Assembly: GCA_022606425.2 (NCBI GenBank)
Contig: JAHDVF020000445.1
Span: 493,239 to 557,238 of the forward strand
Reading direction: 5' to 3'
DNA length: 64,000 bases
Origin: Lepidostoma basale
Lineage: Eukaryota; Arthropoda; Insecta; Trichoptera; Lepidostomatidae
Position numbers and translations under genes: made by a program. Each line of letters opens with the position of its first letter. The stretch's first letter is position 1. Shown piece by piece: positions 11,071 through 21,059 of this stretch. The notes under the pieces are model-generated. The model did not search any database. It had not been told where the DNA came from and saw only the letters and a list, made by a program, of their open reading frames with translations.

Positions 11071-11342
11071 AATGCAGTTAAGTTATAAATACAAAAATTT
11101 ATCATTGTTTTAAAGTTTCCACAGCACAAAAGAGACAATTATTATTATTTATTTTTTTTGCAGGTAAATAGCACTCACTGATTCTAAAAGGAGAAGGGGT
11201 TAGGGTCTTGAGGTAAATTATTGTTGGACATCTCTAGCCTAGATGATAGATTATAAAGAAAAACAGTTACAACAGTATTATGTGTTCAGTCACCAGTAAA
11301 AACAAAAATTTAAATTACATACAGCAGAGGCATGTCCGTTTA

Positions 11343-11547
11343 CATATTATGAGGCTGTATACCTATAGCGTTGCTTTGTATTAGGGTCTAGCTCCCTTTC
11401 GCCTCGGATAATAAGGCATATCTACATATTCTAAGGCTGTATACCTATAGCGTTGCTTTTTATTAGGGTCTGGCTCCCTTTCGCCTCGGAAAATAAGGCA
11501 CATCTACATATTCTAAGGCTGTATACCTATAGCGTTCTGACTCCTTC
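11343..11547. repeat. Tandem repeat in LTR-element interior, 82 bp x 2.5
   Basis: Units start at 11343, 11425 and 11507 with CATATTCTAAGGCTGTATAC, followed by TATAGCGTTGCTTT and CTCCCTTTCGCCTCGGA. The last unit is truncated. Between units the sequence is close to identical, so the duplication is young. Confidence 0.88.
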
Positions 11548-12835
11548 TATTCTCAACAAACACAAACTCTACAGGTGACTGAAACAACATATACATCTAC
11601 AACATTTTAAAACATATAATGGACGTTATTGTTCAGGTGAATCGGAGAAGTGAACTCAATCGTAAAAGTGATTACCAATCCAATATGCAACACCTTTAAC
11701 TGACTCACGACCCAAAACACACATGAACATATAAAACAATCAATGATAAGTAAAAAATCTAAGTTATAAAGAAAATGGTGTTACCATATTTATATATTTA
11801 AACAATTGGCACATACAAAAATTGTATGTGGAGAAAAATTCTGTTCTGGTGAGATGGAAAAGTTCATAACATTATAAGTGATGGACAATTCAGTATTCCA
11901 CACAAATAAAGGAAGCCTAATCCACCCAGAACATACAAGAAGATGGAACATTCAAGTAGGAAGGGAAAATATAACCAAACCATAATACAAATGAGTTTGT
12001 AGGTCTATCAAGTTTCTCTAGCATTCGGGAGATTTACATTTATTCATTCATTCTATTGATTCATGCATCTTCTTTTAAAGCGCTTCTAACATAACTAGAC
12101 CAAGTGGAGAATGGGGGCAGTTTATTCTTCATCAGACACTTATCCATACATACCATTACACAATAGACACTACAAACGCAAGTAAGATAGAAATTGGGAC
12201 GCCACTAGATTTTCACCAGCTAAATCTAGAAAGTATACGTGTTTAGTGAATTTAATTACTGATTTATATTCATTTGGACGCCACTAAGTTTTGAGTTGAA
12301 CTTAGAAACTATTCACACTTGACAGTGTACTATTCTTGTCAGTTCAGATAGTTATTGTGTTGTAAACATATTATTTTTACAGCACGAGGATGACAGAAGT
12401 TTTATTATTGAGTGTTATTTACAACTAGTATAAAAAATTAAGGTTATTACAATTAGGTGAATACTTGGTCAGATAGAATATTAACAAAAATATATACTCA
12501 TGATATTGCGACTTTGCTAGCCACAGTTGAGAGACGAGAGAAAATTTAATAACGATTACCATGCGGGATAAGAAGGAAATGTGCGAAGCGTTTGAAATTT
12601 GAGAATGAAATACGCGGCGGATACACGCGCTGAGTACATGTGTACCGAAAGGAAGATCGACGCATGCGCATGTGGGAATAATTCGATAAATTTGAAATTA
12701 CGATCTTTACAAAAGGATAAACATTTGAATGTAAAGATATATGAATTTTGCATGGTAAAACTTGAAATTGTTTGCAGATATGATAAGGATACCTAAATTT
12801 ACACGAGTCCTAAATCGAATAATAACACCGAAATG
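11548..12835. other. Non-coding interior of the LTR element
   Basis: About 1.3 kb with no gag/pol motif in six frames; the longest frames are about 65 codons and compositionally ordinary. It may hold packaging or dimerisation signals, but none can be identified by eye. Confidence 0.6.
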
Positions 12836-12854
12836 CCACACGTTTGGGGCGCCA
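12836..12854 (-). promoter_or_regulatory. Candidate tRNA primer-binding site
   Basis: On the minus strand the sequence just inside the LTR reads TGGCGCCCCAAACGTGTGG, one base after the LTR's terminal CA. TGGCGCC is the complement of a tRNA 3' end GGCGCCA, the arrangement expected for a retrotransposon primer site. The exact tRNA is not identified. Confidence 0.6.
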
Positions 12855-12855
12855 G

Positions 12856-13794
12856 TGAAACGTTCCTCCTCGGTTAGCACGGAGAGCATGGTTTTTATCT
12901 TCAGGGTGGTAATCGTGAGATTCTTTTCGGTATATTATTCGATTCAGGGACGGGTGTAAATATAAAGACAGTTACAGGGGATACATTAAGGTTTATTATC
13001 TAGTTAACATTATAACAATAATCCAGAGGCTAGGGATGTCGTACGAATACATAAAAAGAGGCACATGATGAAAGAATGAAGAGGCTGTTTGGGGCGATTC
13101 CTCGACGGCGTGCTCGTCAGGACATCGACCGGCGACGTCGTCCGTAGACGTTATCAGCGACGCTGACCAGAAGATGGTGGGTCAGCAAATCAATATGTAG
13201 AGCGTCACCTGGCAGACACGAGGTTCCCTAACCTGTTGGTGCTGTCTGAAGCGGCGTGAAGAAGTGGTCCTCGCAGTTCCGCTGGGTGGTGAGGTCAACC
13301 ACGTTGTCGGGACATGATGTGCGACAACACGTGGGCGGCAATTTCGGGAGCAGAGGATGGCTCGGACCGTGGCGGAGGGAATCAATCGCAGACACGCGGA
13401 CACATGACGCACATGTGTAACCAATGTGCGGTCTTCGATATGGATATTATTATTAGTATTCTACCTGATATGATGGGAGAAAGGCTGAACCATTGCTGGT
13501 CCAGCCGGATGCAAACGGATTAACGTTTCTCCTACATCGTGGTGGTAACTGGGCACTGGCGAAAGAACACAAGATGGCGGCCTACCCGCAACGGCTGACT
13601 GGAGGGAAGGAAGTGGCGGGCTTCTGCCTCGAAGCATAGAGTACCGAAAAAGCAGTGTTACCAATTGGAAAGGCGGCGGTGGCTCACAGGGCGCAAACAG
13701 GAGAAGTTGGAAATGAATAACCGAAGAGGTACTTAACTGGGGAGAATTGGGGCGAATTCAGTGGCCGAAGAAATCGTAATGATGTACCATTACA
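12856..13794 (-). repeat. LTR, 5' copy in element orientation
   Basis: 939 bp, bounded by TGTAATGG on the minus strand and GTTTCA at the other end. It should contain the element's promoter, but no TATA box or initiator can be assigned with confidence. Confidence 0.9.
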
Positions 13795-14039
13795 CCACCG
13801 CACACAATAGACGGAGCCACACGTCCCGGTTGATGGCGGAACTGTTTAATACGCGGAGCAGGCGCGCGGAGATCTCCATCTCGGATATGTGCTCCTGGTA
13901 TTTGTACCACCTATTCGTCATGCATCCCCGATACGAAACTGGAAAATAATGTAAATATTGAAATATTTTGATTGAAAGCTACTTTAAAATAACTTATTCT
14001 TACTGACGAATTTTTTATTAAATAAAAAAATCTGTTTTT

Positions 14040-14165
14040 TTTCCTCTTAAGTTTATTTTTCTTGACGTGTTTCGAGGCATTTACACCTTTATCATCGGAA
14101 GAATGCTCTATATTGAGTTTATATCGTTCATTAAGGTGTGAAGTTTACGAAACATGTCAAAAAAA
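14040..14165. mobile_element. PLE-hh pair, ATCATCGG subtype
   Basis: A minus-strand motif at 14064-14098 reads CCGATGATAAAGG...CCTCGAAACACGTC with a TTCTT/AAGAA helix I. A decayed plus-strand partner, AAGGTGTGAAGTTTACGAAACATGTC, follows at about 14132-14160. It is homologous to 3107-3143. Confidence 0.55.
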
Positions 14166-14384
14166 ATAAACTGAAAAGTAAAAAAGAGTGTATAAATTCC
14201 TAAAAATTTAGAAATTCATAGTGTTAATCTAAAATTATACTAACTCCCTTAAACAACGCCAAAAATATAAATTTATTCAAGGTTAAGACACTGTGGAATT
14301 TCAATATAATTTGGAAAATAATTAAACAACCCTGTTTTTACGAGTATTCCACTTTAATTTACATACTCGTAATATTTTTACAAG

Positions 14385-14545
14385 TAGAGTGGGCCGTCGT
14401 ACTGTTCTATCCTGACATACTTCTCTAGATTCCTTCACATTCATACATCGTAACATGCATGCTCGTCGATTTTTCCGACTTCGAATGTTGCAGCCTTTCA
14501 GTATTTGAATAATTTGGTCGTGCAATGCTTTCCTTGGTCCTAAAC
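14385..14545 (-). mobile_element. RTE-A 3' fragment
   Basis: Minus-strand remnant with HDQIIQILKGCNIRSRKNRR, CMNVKESREVCQDRTV and no terminal tail. The family's C-terminal signature is clear; the rest has been lost. Confidence 0.8.
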
Positions 14546-15072
14546 GGCTTCATATATCATATCATTCACATAAAATATAATAAAACTTCTATAAAACAAG
14601 CATTTTCATTCGTATTAAATATTTTATATGAACTTTTATATCATTGTTTAAGAAACAATAAATAATAAAAGTGTTATTTAATTATATTCCAAACCCAAAA
14701 TTCATAAATTGATGACCAGTACGTATTATGCCTTTATTTGTGTGGTTTTCCCTTGGGTGTATATCTCAAAGCTTTGCTTTAAAAAAAATGTAATAAGATA
14801 GGTACTCCATATTATATAATGAATATTGATGAAAACTTATTAAGCGTATAAATATTAAAATTCTGATATATTAATTTCGGTGAACCTCCGTTCTATAACA
14901 TATTAACGAACAATTTGAATTAATTATTTCATTTCAAAATTTTAATGTATCGACCATGAAAAAAAAGATAAATTACCATGTTACTCGGGCGTTGCCTATG
15001 TAGATTTTTCTTTAAATTACTCTTTAAAAACAATATTGGAAAGACGTGTTTCTGTATTGGTCACTATGAAAA
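14546..15072. other. No gene; PLE-hh tail-like stretch at 14562-14640
   Basis: 14562-14640 (AAAATATAATAAAACTTCTA .. CATTTTCATTCGTATTAA) matches the outer arm of PLE-hh copies such as 34420 and 51830. The rest is AT-rich with nothing recognised. Confidence 0.5.
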
Positions 15073-15177
15073 ATGGGCGGAAAAATGTTCAATAGAAAAT
15101 CTAATGATGAAGTAAGAAAGGAATGTAAGGCGAATGAATGCGTCCTAAAAAAATGGGTGAATAGGACGGTTCGGACA

Positions 15178-15216
<39 letters not shown>

Positions 15217-15815
15217 GAAGAATGTTTTTTGGATAACAAAGCAAATGGAGCATTTAAAATAGTTATTGGAAACAAGAATTTATAAATGAAAGCGAAAACG
15301 GCCGTTCACAATGTAGTTCTGGTCCCAACCCTAATGTATGGAAGCGAAGCATGGAACTGGCAGAAGAAGGATGAGAGCAAAATATATACGGTAGAGATGA
15401 GGTCCCTAAGACGTATGTGTGATAGTACGATATACGACAGAATCTCAAATGCTGAAATATAAAAAATAAATGTAGAGGGGAAGAAGGTATTATGAACAAA
15501 ATTATGAAAGGATCGCTGCGTTGATTCGGACATATGGAGTGCATGGATGGAGAAAGAATGGTTAAGAAAGTATACGTTAATGATGAAAAATGGAGTACGG
15601 AGTCGAGGCAAACCGAGGAAAACATGGCCTGACCAAATTAATCATATTTTAAAGGTTGGTCATGCTAGAAGTCAGAAGATACGACGTGCGTGTATGACTC
15701 GCTGTATGAATGTGGAGGAATCTAGAGAAGTGTGCCGGATAGAGGGGTGTGGCGGTCCATTCTCTCTGCGTACCCCTACGGCGAAACGGCGTGATGGTTT
15801 GTTGGTGTTGTTGTA
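15073..15815 (+). mobile_element. RTE-A composite fragment
   Basis: 15073-15175 is an A3-type piece (NDEVRKECKANECVLKK). After a TTA microsatellite, A1-type sequence follows from 15233: LMYGSEAWNW, TVEMRSLRRM, NAEI, then GRPRKTW-like, NHILKVGHARSQKIRRACMT, NVEESREVC and a TTG-rich tail. Several stops and frameshifts are present. The junction suggests either recombination or a microsatellite-associated rearrangement between two subfamilies. Confidence 0.82.
15179..15210. repeat. TTA microsatellite
   Basis: About ten TAT/ATT units sit at the boundary between A3-type and A1-type RTE sequence. Confidence 0.9.
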
Positions 15816-16059
15816 TGGCTGTGTTAAAAATAAGTTTATTTTTATAACTATTTTTTCGATCGCCAAGGTGGTGTAACCCCTTAAAGACAAATTAAGTTTG
15901 TTATATATTTTTCCTATTGTGTATTGTGAATTAACGTGCGTTTTATATAATTTTAATGTGTTTTTTTTTTTTTTTACTAATTTAAGGTGTGCTTTATATA
16001 ATATTTACTTCTGATGATTTTTCATAATAAAGAGATGTGAGGCCGCGCGGGAGATATAT
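15816..16059. other. No gene recognised
   Basis: AT-rich; a T run lies at 15961-15975. Confidence 0.5.
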
Positions 16060-16256
16060 AAGGTTAAAAGAATAGATTAAATGTGGTCTGTCACCCTTTT
16101 GATTGATGACAAGAAAAGACTAAATTAAATTAACGTAAGTCCCGGATGGACAAGGAACAGGCCAAGATAGTGCAGCGAGACTGACGAAAGGGCGTCGCTG
16201 CGTTCTATAACAGTCTCGGGTGGTGGTGGGAACCTTATATATAACCCCTTAAAGAA
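16060..16256 (+). repeat. SINE-Z copy (divergent)
   Basis: Shares with the minus strand of 22763-23043 the blocks GATTAAATGTGG, CCCTTTTG, GTAAGTCC, GGCC, CTGACGAA-GGGCG and CGCTGCGT(T/C)CTATAACAG. No target-site duplication was found for this copy. Confidence 0.6.
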
Positions 16257-16654
16257 TATCCTCTTCCAAATAATATTTAAAATTATTTTTGCATTAGTGA
16301 AATAGTTACAACCCTAATTCGTCCACAAATTATGACACTTAGTTAGGGTAAGGTTAGATTACCTCCACGTGCGTCGGTCTTTAGTAATTCATCTCTTCCC
16401 AGGAGCGCAGCTTTCGAAGGATACATCGGGGGCGGCGAGGACCCTAAATGTCCCGAATAATGGAATATGTTAAGGATTAATGACTTTGATTGGTTTCCAA
16501 TCTAAAACTTTGAAGCCTCGGTCTTCCTTGAATCCATGGAGAATCAATTAAGCTAGATGGAGTGTTTACGAGAAACGGTGAAACATAATGGATGATTAAT
16601 ATGACCAATACAAGTTAACCAAACCTAACAAATGAACGATTGTTACTGGTGTAT
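16257..16654. other. No gene recognised
   Basis: Mixed composition, slightly GC-richer near 16395-16450; nothing identified. Confidence 0.5.
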
Positions 16655-17055
16655 ACGATATTCTTCTTCTTCTTGCTTATTGTAGACCTATGTGGTATGT
16701 TCTCTAGAGTGTTGCTCCTCTTGTGAGGTAGATTCCCAGCTGTCCTTCCATCTCTTAGAAGGTCTTCCACGAGGACGAGTCCCGTGAGGCTGATTATGCA
16801 ATGCAATATAGGGGAGTCTGATGGTATCCATTCTTTGAACATGCCCGTACCAGTCCATTTTTCGCTGTCGGCTCCATCTTTTAATATCCTCAACATCACA
16901 TATCTCTATTATTCTGGTGTTACTCGCGCGATCTCTCAGTGTCTTGTTTGCTATCATCTTCAGTGTCTTCATTTCGGAAGTCCTCAAAACGTGTTTGGTC
17001 CTTACTGTGTCTGCCCTTGCTTCGACGCCGTATTTTATTATTGGTCTTAGATTCT
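16655..17055 (-). mobile_element. RTE-C 3' fragment
   Basis: The minus strand encodes MRTSEMKTLKMIANKTLRDR, TRIIEICDVEDI, RQRKMDWYGHVQRM, HGTRPRGRPSKRWKDSWE and the Q-E-E-Q-H-S end, then the AAGAAGAAGAA tail. The same LINE group is common in arthropod genomes and is often annotated as an RT or craniofacial development protein 2-like sequence. It is 5'-truncated. Confidence 0.87.
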
Positions 17056-17194
17056 CATCTTAATCTTAATGGCCATGTCTTTTTATAATATTTTATCTCA
17101 GTATATAGAAAAATATACGATTGGAAAATATACATGTGAAAATTTTAATTATTTTTAAGATTCACAATTGGATCCGGTAGGTAAAAGTTAGAAC

Positions 17195-17400
17195 CTTCTG
17201 ATAAGTTCATGAATAATGGACCTTTTGAGAATAATTCATAGTTATGTTTGTTTACCATAGATGGTGTTGATGTAGTATTTTGTGGCATTTTATACGCATG
17301 CGCCAATCACTTGCGCTGTAGCGTGGCGTTGATTTTAAATTATGTTGTTCTGTAATAAAATTCTGTTGCTGTGTTTCGATATTCCGTGTATGGCATGTAT
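17195..17400. repeat. Interspersed repeat R, copy 1
   Basis: Shares TTCATGAATAAT(G/T)GACCTT, AATTCATAGTTATGTTTGTT, TAGATGG(T/C)G(T/C)TGATGT and CGCATGCGCCAATCACTTGC-type blocks with 48592-48735 and 54840-54990. It is non-coding and unclassified. Confidence 0.7.
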
Positions 17401-17559
17401 CACAATGCGTATGTATTAAGTGCATTATTCATCAACAAAACATATTGAAATAACATTTTTAATCATAAATGGAGTATACTTAAGTTTCAATCCTAGTGAA
17501 TTAGTTTGCATCAAAGTCTAATTAATATCTTTGCTGGTTCTTACGCTGCTACTTTGAGT

Positions 17560-17785
17560 ATTTTAAGGCCTCGGAGAATATGTCTTTCATATTAGTGAAA
17601 GTACGTTCAGAAAACAAATTCTCTTGACTTTATAGAGTCTCTTGTATTCCTAACGTCGAACTATCTATCGTGCGTTCCTGGTATTATATAATACTATATT
17701 ATATTTTACCTGTTCTCATTAGATGCCTTAAACTTTAATTGTTGTTTGTAATAACTTTTGAGGAAATAAACTAATTTAATTTGTT
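17560..17785 (+). mobile_element. LINE-B 3' UTR fragment
   Basis: Non-coding match to 44190-44400: CTTTCATATTAGTGAAAGTA, CGTTCAGA, the ACCTGTTCTCATTAGATGCC block and GAAATAAACTAATTTAATTT. The coding part is absent. Confidence 0.8.
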
Positions 17786-17869
17786 TTTTATTCACCATAA
17801 CTTTGTGTGGCGGATCAATAGAACAGTGTTTCATTTTTTTTTACTTTTAACACAATACCAACTTTATAA

Positions 17870-17925
17870 AAATAAAAAAATTAAAACAAACATGTTTCGG
17901 ACACAGAAGCCCTTCATCAGTGATA
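17870..17925 (-). ncRNA. Hammerhead-ribozyme-like motif
   Basis: The minus strand reads CTGATGA, A, GGGC-loop-GTCC (helix II with one G-U), GAAACATGTT. The core is fully canonical. The predicted cleavage site is GTT rather than GTC, which is an allowed H17 base. Helix I pairing is weak (CA/TG with interruptions). Confidence 0.55.
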
Positions 17926-17989
17926 TAAATATTAAAATAAAAAATCATGAATTTCATTTGATTTGAATGTGATAGTTTAGCGTTGTTTT

Positions 17990-18112
17990 CCCCTTTATTG
18001 TATACAAAAGGTTATTAGAACACAATTACTATTTACAATTTTTTAGCTATTGATTCTAATGATATTTGATAGGTTGTCACGTGAATTCTACCAGACCAAT
18101 GTCGATATACCC
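17990..18112 (-). repeat. SINE-T, divergent 3' part
   Basis: Minus-strand remnant with the ATTCACGTGACA, ATATCATTAGAATCAATAGC and TAAAAAATTGTAAATAG blocks of SINE-T. The tRNA-like head is missing. Confidence 0.6.
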
Positions 18113-18447
18113 CATCTATTAACTTCCGGGTGGAAATCCTTTTTAGTTACTGAGAATAATAATATATGTTAGATAAACAAATGAATATCTTTGTTCTTTT
18201 GTTATTCCTCCAGCTTGGAGTATAATACCTAATGAAAATATGTTAGCTAAGGCACACTAGATAAATATTATGAAAAATGATATCTAGAAAATTCTAACGA
18301 ACAATGGTTCCCTGTTTTTATAGATATTGATTTCTATCATAATAATACTTGTATTTTTAGTGATTAATCTGTTACAAAATAACAATTTATTGTTTTACTT
18401 ATTGTAGATTTTACGATCTGTTCATATAGGATACCAAATTTCTTCCT

Positions 18448-18590
18448 ATGATGAAGACGTCCAGCCTTCTCTCCTTCTCTTTGTTGGTCGTCCTGGTGGT
18501 CGACGGCCCTTTGGAGTCTCGTGCATCACGATCATTGGAATCCTCGTTAGATCCATCCTCTCGATATGGTTTCTCCATGAACCCTTTCTC
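18448..18590 (+). CDS. Candidate host exon: secreted peptide N-terminus
   Basis: An open frame of 47 codons plus two bases begins with two tandem ATGs (18448, 18451). It starts MMKTSSLLSFSLLVVLVV, a textbook signal-peptide core of hydrophobic residues after a lysine; cleavage may fall near DGPLESRA. It continues SRSLESSLDPSSRYGFSM and breaks at GTGAGT (18591-18596), a consensus 5' splice donor. A pyrimidine-rich TTTTACTTATTGTAG acceptor ends at 18407, so the exon would be 18408-18590 with 40 bases of 5' UTR. Codon use is much GC-richer than its AT-rich surroundings and the sequence occurs once in the window. No mature-peptide or domain signature is visible. It could begin a neuropeptide, hormone or other secreted protein whose remaining exons lie elsewhere. 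The function is unknown. Confidence 0.55.
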
Positions 18591-18639
18591 GTGAGTATGA
18601 AATAATTCACAATTTCATAAATTATATATAATATAATAT

Positions 18640-18800
18640 TGAATAGTCCATTGTTTTGGCCGAAATACTATGATACTTCAACATTATTACTGTTAAAATT
18701 AATAACACTGTTATAATATCACAATTTATTTTTATTCATTGAGGCTGTCGCGACAGCTGTTTAACCAAACGAAGTTGGCATCATCAGGTGTTAAGATAAA
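18640..18800 (-). mobile_element. PLE-hh copy, CAGCTGTCG subtype
   Basis: The minus strand at 18748-18787 reads CCTGATGATGCCAAC, TTCG, TTTGGTTAAACAGCTGTCG. Helix II pairs CCAA with TTGG, but the expected GAAA is TAAA, so the core is mutated. The GAATAGTCCATTGTTTTGGC end is at 18643. Confidence 0.55.
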
Positions 18801-18814
18801 CTCAGTTTATTTTG

Positions 18815-18985
18815 ATGAAAAATAAGAAGACCGTGGGAAACGTGGCATGATGAAATCAATCAAATATTAAATGTCGGCCACGTGAGAAGTCAAAAAAATC
18901 AACGTGCGAGCATGACACGATATATGAATGTTAAGGAATCGAGAGAAATATGTCAGGAAAAAACAGTGTGACAGTCCATTTTGTT
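18815..18985 (+). mobile_element. RTE-A2 3' fragment
   Basis: Starts at the RPWETWHDEINQILNVGHV equivalent and continues through SQKNQRASMT and NVKESREICQE to CAGTCCATTTTG; the terminal hairpin is lost. Confidence 0.8.
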
Positions 18986-19059
18986 ATTTATTCAATTGTT
19001 TTTTTTTCTTATACACGAATGAGACATTACGAACGATAAACATATAGACGACACATGTG

Positions 19060-19400
19060 GACACAAAACTTACTTACTTACTTCCTATGGCCAAACAACT
19101 CTTGAAGAGTTTTAGCCTCCTTGATGATTTTTGCCAAGCTCCTCGATCCTGTGCCTTTTGCTCCCAGCAGTCCGATTCGCCCAACCTAGCCAGGTCAGCC
19201 AGAACATTGTCCATTAGGCGCTGTCTAGGCCTTCCTAGAGGTCTTACTCCAGTCGGTCTAGACGCGTACAGGGTCTTGATTGCTCTGGTCTCTTCGGCTC
19301 GGCATACGTGCCCAATCCATGCTAGGCGACCGGCTCTCACGGTGCTCGTTATAAAGCGCTTTTGGGTTATCGTACGGATCTTTTGGTTGGTCCAAGTATG
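19060..19400 (-). mobile_element. RTE-E LINE C-terminus
   Basis: The minus strand encodes MRAGRLAWIGHVCRAEETRA, RPTGVRPLGRPRQRLMDNVL, ADLARLG, then AQDRGAWQ and a short tail. The R-L-x-W-x-G-H-V and GRPR-x-R-(W/L) motifs mark a LINE C-terminus distinct from RTE-A and RTE-C. This frame is intact for 88 codons. Confidence 0.83.
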
Positions 19401-19559
19401 GCGACGTCGCGTCAGTTAGGCAGTATTCTTTGCAGAATTGGTAATATTTTTTTTATGTACACTGCCTCACTGATACTAAAAATGGCCAAATGCGACACGA
19501 TTGAATTCTACGTCTGAATTGCTTTTCCTACTGCCGTCACTAAAGGCAGGTTGTTTCTG

Positions 19560-20040
19560 CGTGACAGCCTTTCTTTCTGCCCACCCCTTCGGAGATGGTT
19601 AGTTAGTTAGTGAGGACTTAAGGTCTGTTTAAACGAATTGATGTAAAGAAGGATAAAAGTAGAATAAATGAAGAAGAAATGAGTGTATGATAGAGAGTGT
19701 CGAATGAAAATATAAGAAGTGAATGCGGCGCGAATGATGGTGTTATGACACATGGAAAGAATGAATGGATAAAGAATGGTAAAAAAGTTTATCTTAACGA
19801 TGTTAATTCACATAAAAAAAGAGGAAGACCAAGGAAAACGTGGCACGATCAAGTAAATCAAATATTGAATGTCGGCCACGTGAGAAATTAGAGCAATCGA
19901 CGCGCGTGCATGACACGATGTATGAATGTTGAGGAAGCAAGAGAAATATGTCAGGAAAGAAATGTGTGGCAGTCGATTTTTTCTGCCTACCCCTTGGGAG
20001 AGATGGCGTGATGGTTAGTTAGTTAGTTTAGTTAGTTTAT
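19560..20040 (+). mobile_element. RTE-A2 fragments
   Basis: A tail remnant with CCCACCCCTTCGGAGATGGT and GTTA repeats lies at 19560-19612. A second copy (19640-20040) runs from KDKSRINEEEM through SNENIRSECGANDGVM, KVYLNDVNSHKKRGRPRKTW and NVEEAREICQ to TGCCTACCCCTTGG and a GTTA tail. A deletion removes the LRWFGH segment. Confidence 0.83.
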
Positions 20041-20054
20041 ATAATATATTTGTA

Positions 20055-20365
20055 ATGTGTGTAACACGAAGAAATCAGACGCTGCACCAGCCTTGCTGAC
20101 GTCATGGACCGAGTGGAAAAATTGAAATGGCAATGGGTTGGATACTTGGCTAGACAGGGTGGAAACAGATGAGCACCCAGGATACTCAGTTGGAGACCAT
20201 GGGCAAATAGGCGAAGTGTCGGATGGCCACGGATTAGATGGACCGATGGTATTGTCAAAATGGTTGGAAAATCTTGGATACAAAGGGGGCAGGATAGAGA
20301 CGAGTGGGGGAAATTGGAAAAGGCCTATATCCAACAGTGGAGGGAAGAAGGCTAGTAAATAATAA
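20055..20365 (+). mobile_element. RTE-D LINE C-terminus
   Basis: Reading across two frameshifts gives DVMDRVEKLKWQWVGYLAR, RWAPRILSWRPW-like, RSVGWPRIRWTDGIVKMVG and QDRDEWGKLEKAYIQQWREE. The L-K-W-Q-W-x-G and Y-x-Q-Q-W signatures are typical of insect RTE-type LINE ends. Ends in AGAAGAAGATGAAGAA. Confidence 0.82.
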
Positions 20366-20834
20366 GTAGAAGAAGATGAAGAATATGTATTACAAGTTAA
20401 ACTTCTATATATTTTCGAAGTGTCAATAACACGACCGATATCAGGTAAAGGTGATATTTTCGCACGTTCAAACATAATTTTTTACTCTTTGATATTAGAT
20501 TTTCCCCACACCCGGGACAAAAAATCGAGTCATATCTTTGAATCCGAATTGGCTTCTAGTAGTAAATTTAAATATTATTTTCATCGTTTATGGTCGTCCT
20601 TTCAAATCGGGGTTCACTAACCATTTCAGAACGAGTCTAGCACTATTTCAGAACGACTAGAACTCAATTTTAAATTCGAATGATATATCCCTACACTGAC
20701 GAAAGGGCGATAACAAAAGAAAATAATAGATTACTCAGTAAGAGAGAGCAAAGGCTATCCAATGATATGTCGGCGGGCCACTCAATTTCATTTTACATTA
20801 TAAACTTTCACAACTCACACAGACAGACTAACTT
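20366..20834. other. No gene; possible SINE-Z scrap
   Basis: CACTGACGAAAGGGCGATAA at 20695 resembles the SINE-Z central block. Nothing else was recognised. Confidence 0.45.
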
Positions 20835-21005
20835 AACTAACTAACCATCACACCATCTCGCCGAAAGGGTAGGCAGAAAAAATGAACTGCCACACTTTAA
20901 CCGATGCGGCACTCCATCCTTCTCGTTTCGCCCCCGCGAGAGATGCTGTATGATGGGTTGCGAACTTGATCGCCACCAATTAGCATCTCCCGTGCACACT
21001 TATTA
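20835..21005 (-). repeat. SINE-H copy
   Basis: From the plus-strand tail AACTAACTAACCATCACACC through the CGCCGAAAGGGTAGGC hairpin, ACACTTTAACCGATGCGGCA and the GC-rich CGCCCCCGCGAGAGATGC segment to GTGCACACTTA. The AT-rich head is missing or diverged. Confidence 0.78.
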
Positions 21006-21059
21006 TTAATTATTAATTAAACATATATTACTTCTATGTTCACCATGCTTTATGTTATA

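Larger units (their letters stand above)
9499..13794 (-). mobile_element. Complete non-autonomous LTR retrotransposon
   Basis: A 4.3-kb element with two nearly identical terminal repeats (9499-10434 and 12856-13794). Both begin with TG and end with CA, and the element is flanked by CCAC at 9495-9498 and 13795-13798. Polarity is minus: on that strand the upstream LTR is followed, after one base, by TGGCGCC, a primer-binding-site-like sequence, and a purine-rich AAGAGCGAG precedes the other LTR. The 2.4-kb interior has no gag, protease, RT or integrase motif in any frame; it holds two tandem-repeat blocks. I infer a LARD/TRIM-like element mobilised in trans. The few differences between the LTRs (a handful of substitutions and small indels) imply recent insertion. 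The superfamily is undetermined. Confidence 0.88.

Noticed and set aside
10606..11547. CRISPR-like array
   Set aside because: Contiguous tandem repeats without spacers, inside an LTR retrotransposon of a eukaryote.
18448..18590. Assigning the secreted exon to a named neuropeptide
   Set aside because: No amidation site, dibasic cleavage site or known mature peptide lies within the visible exon.
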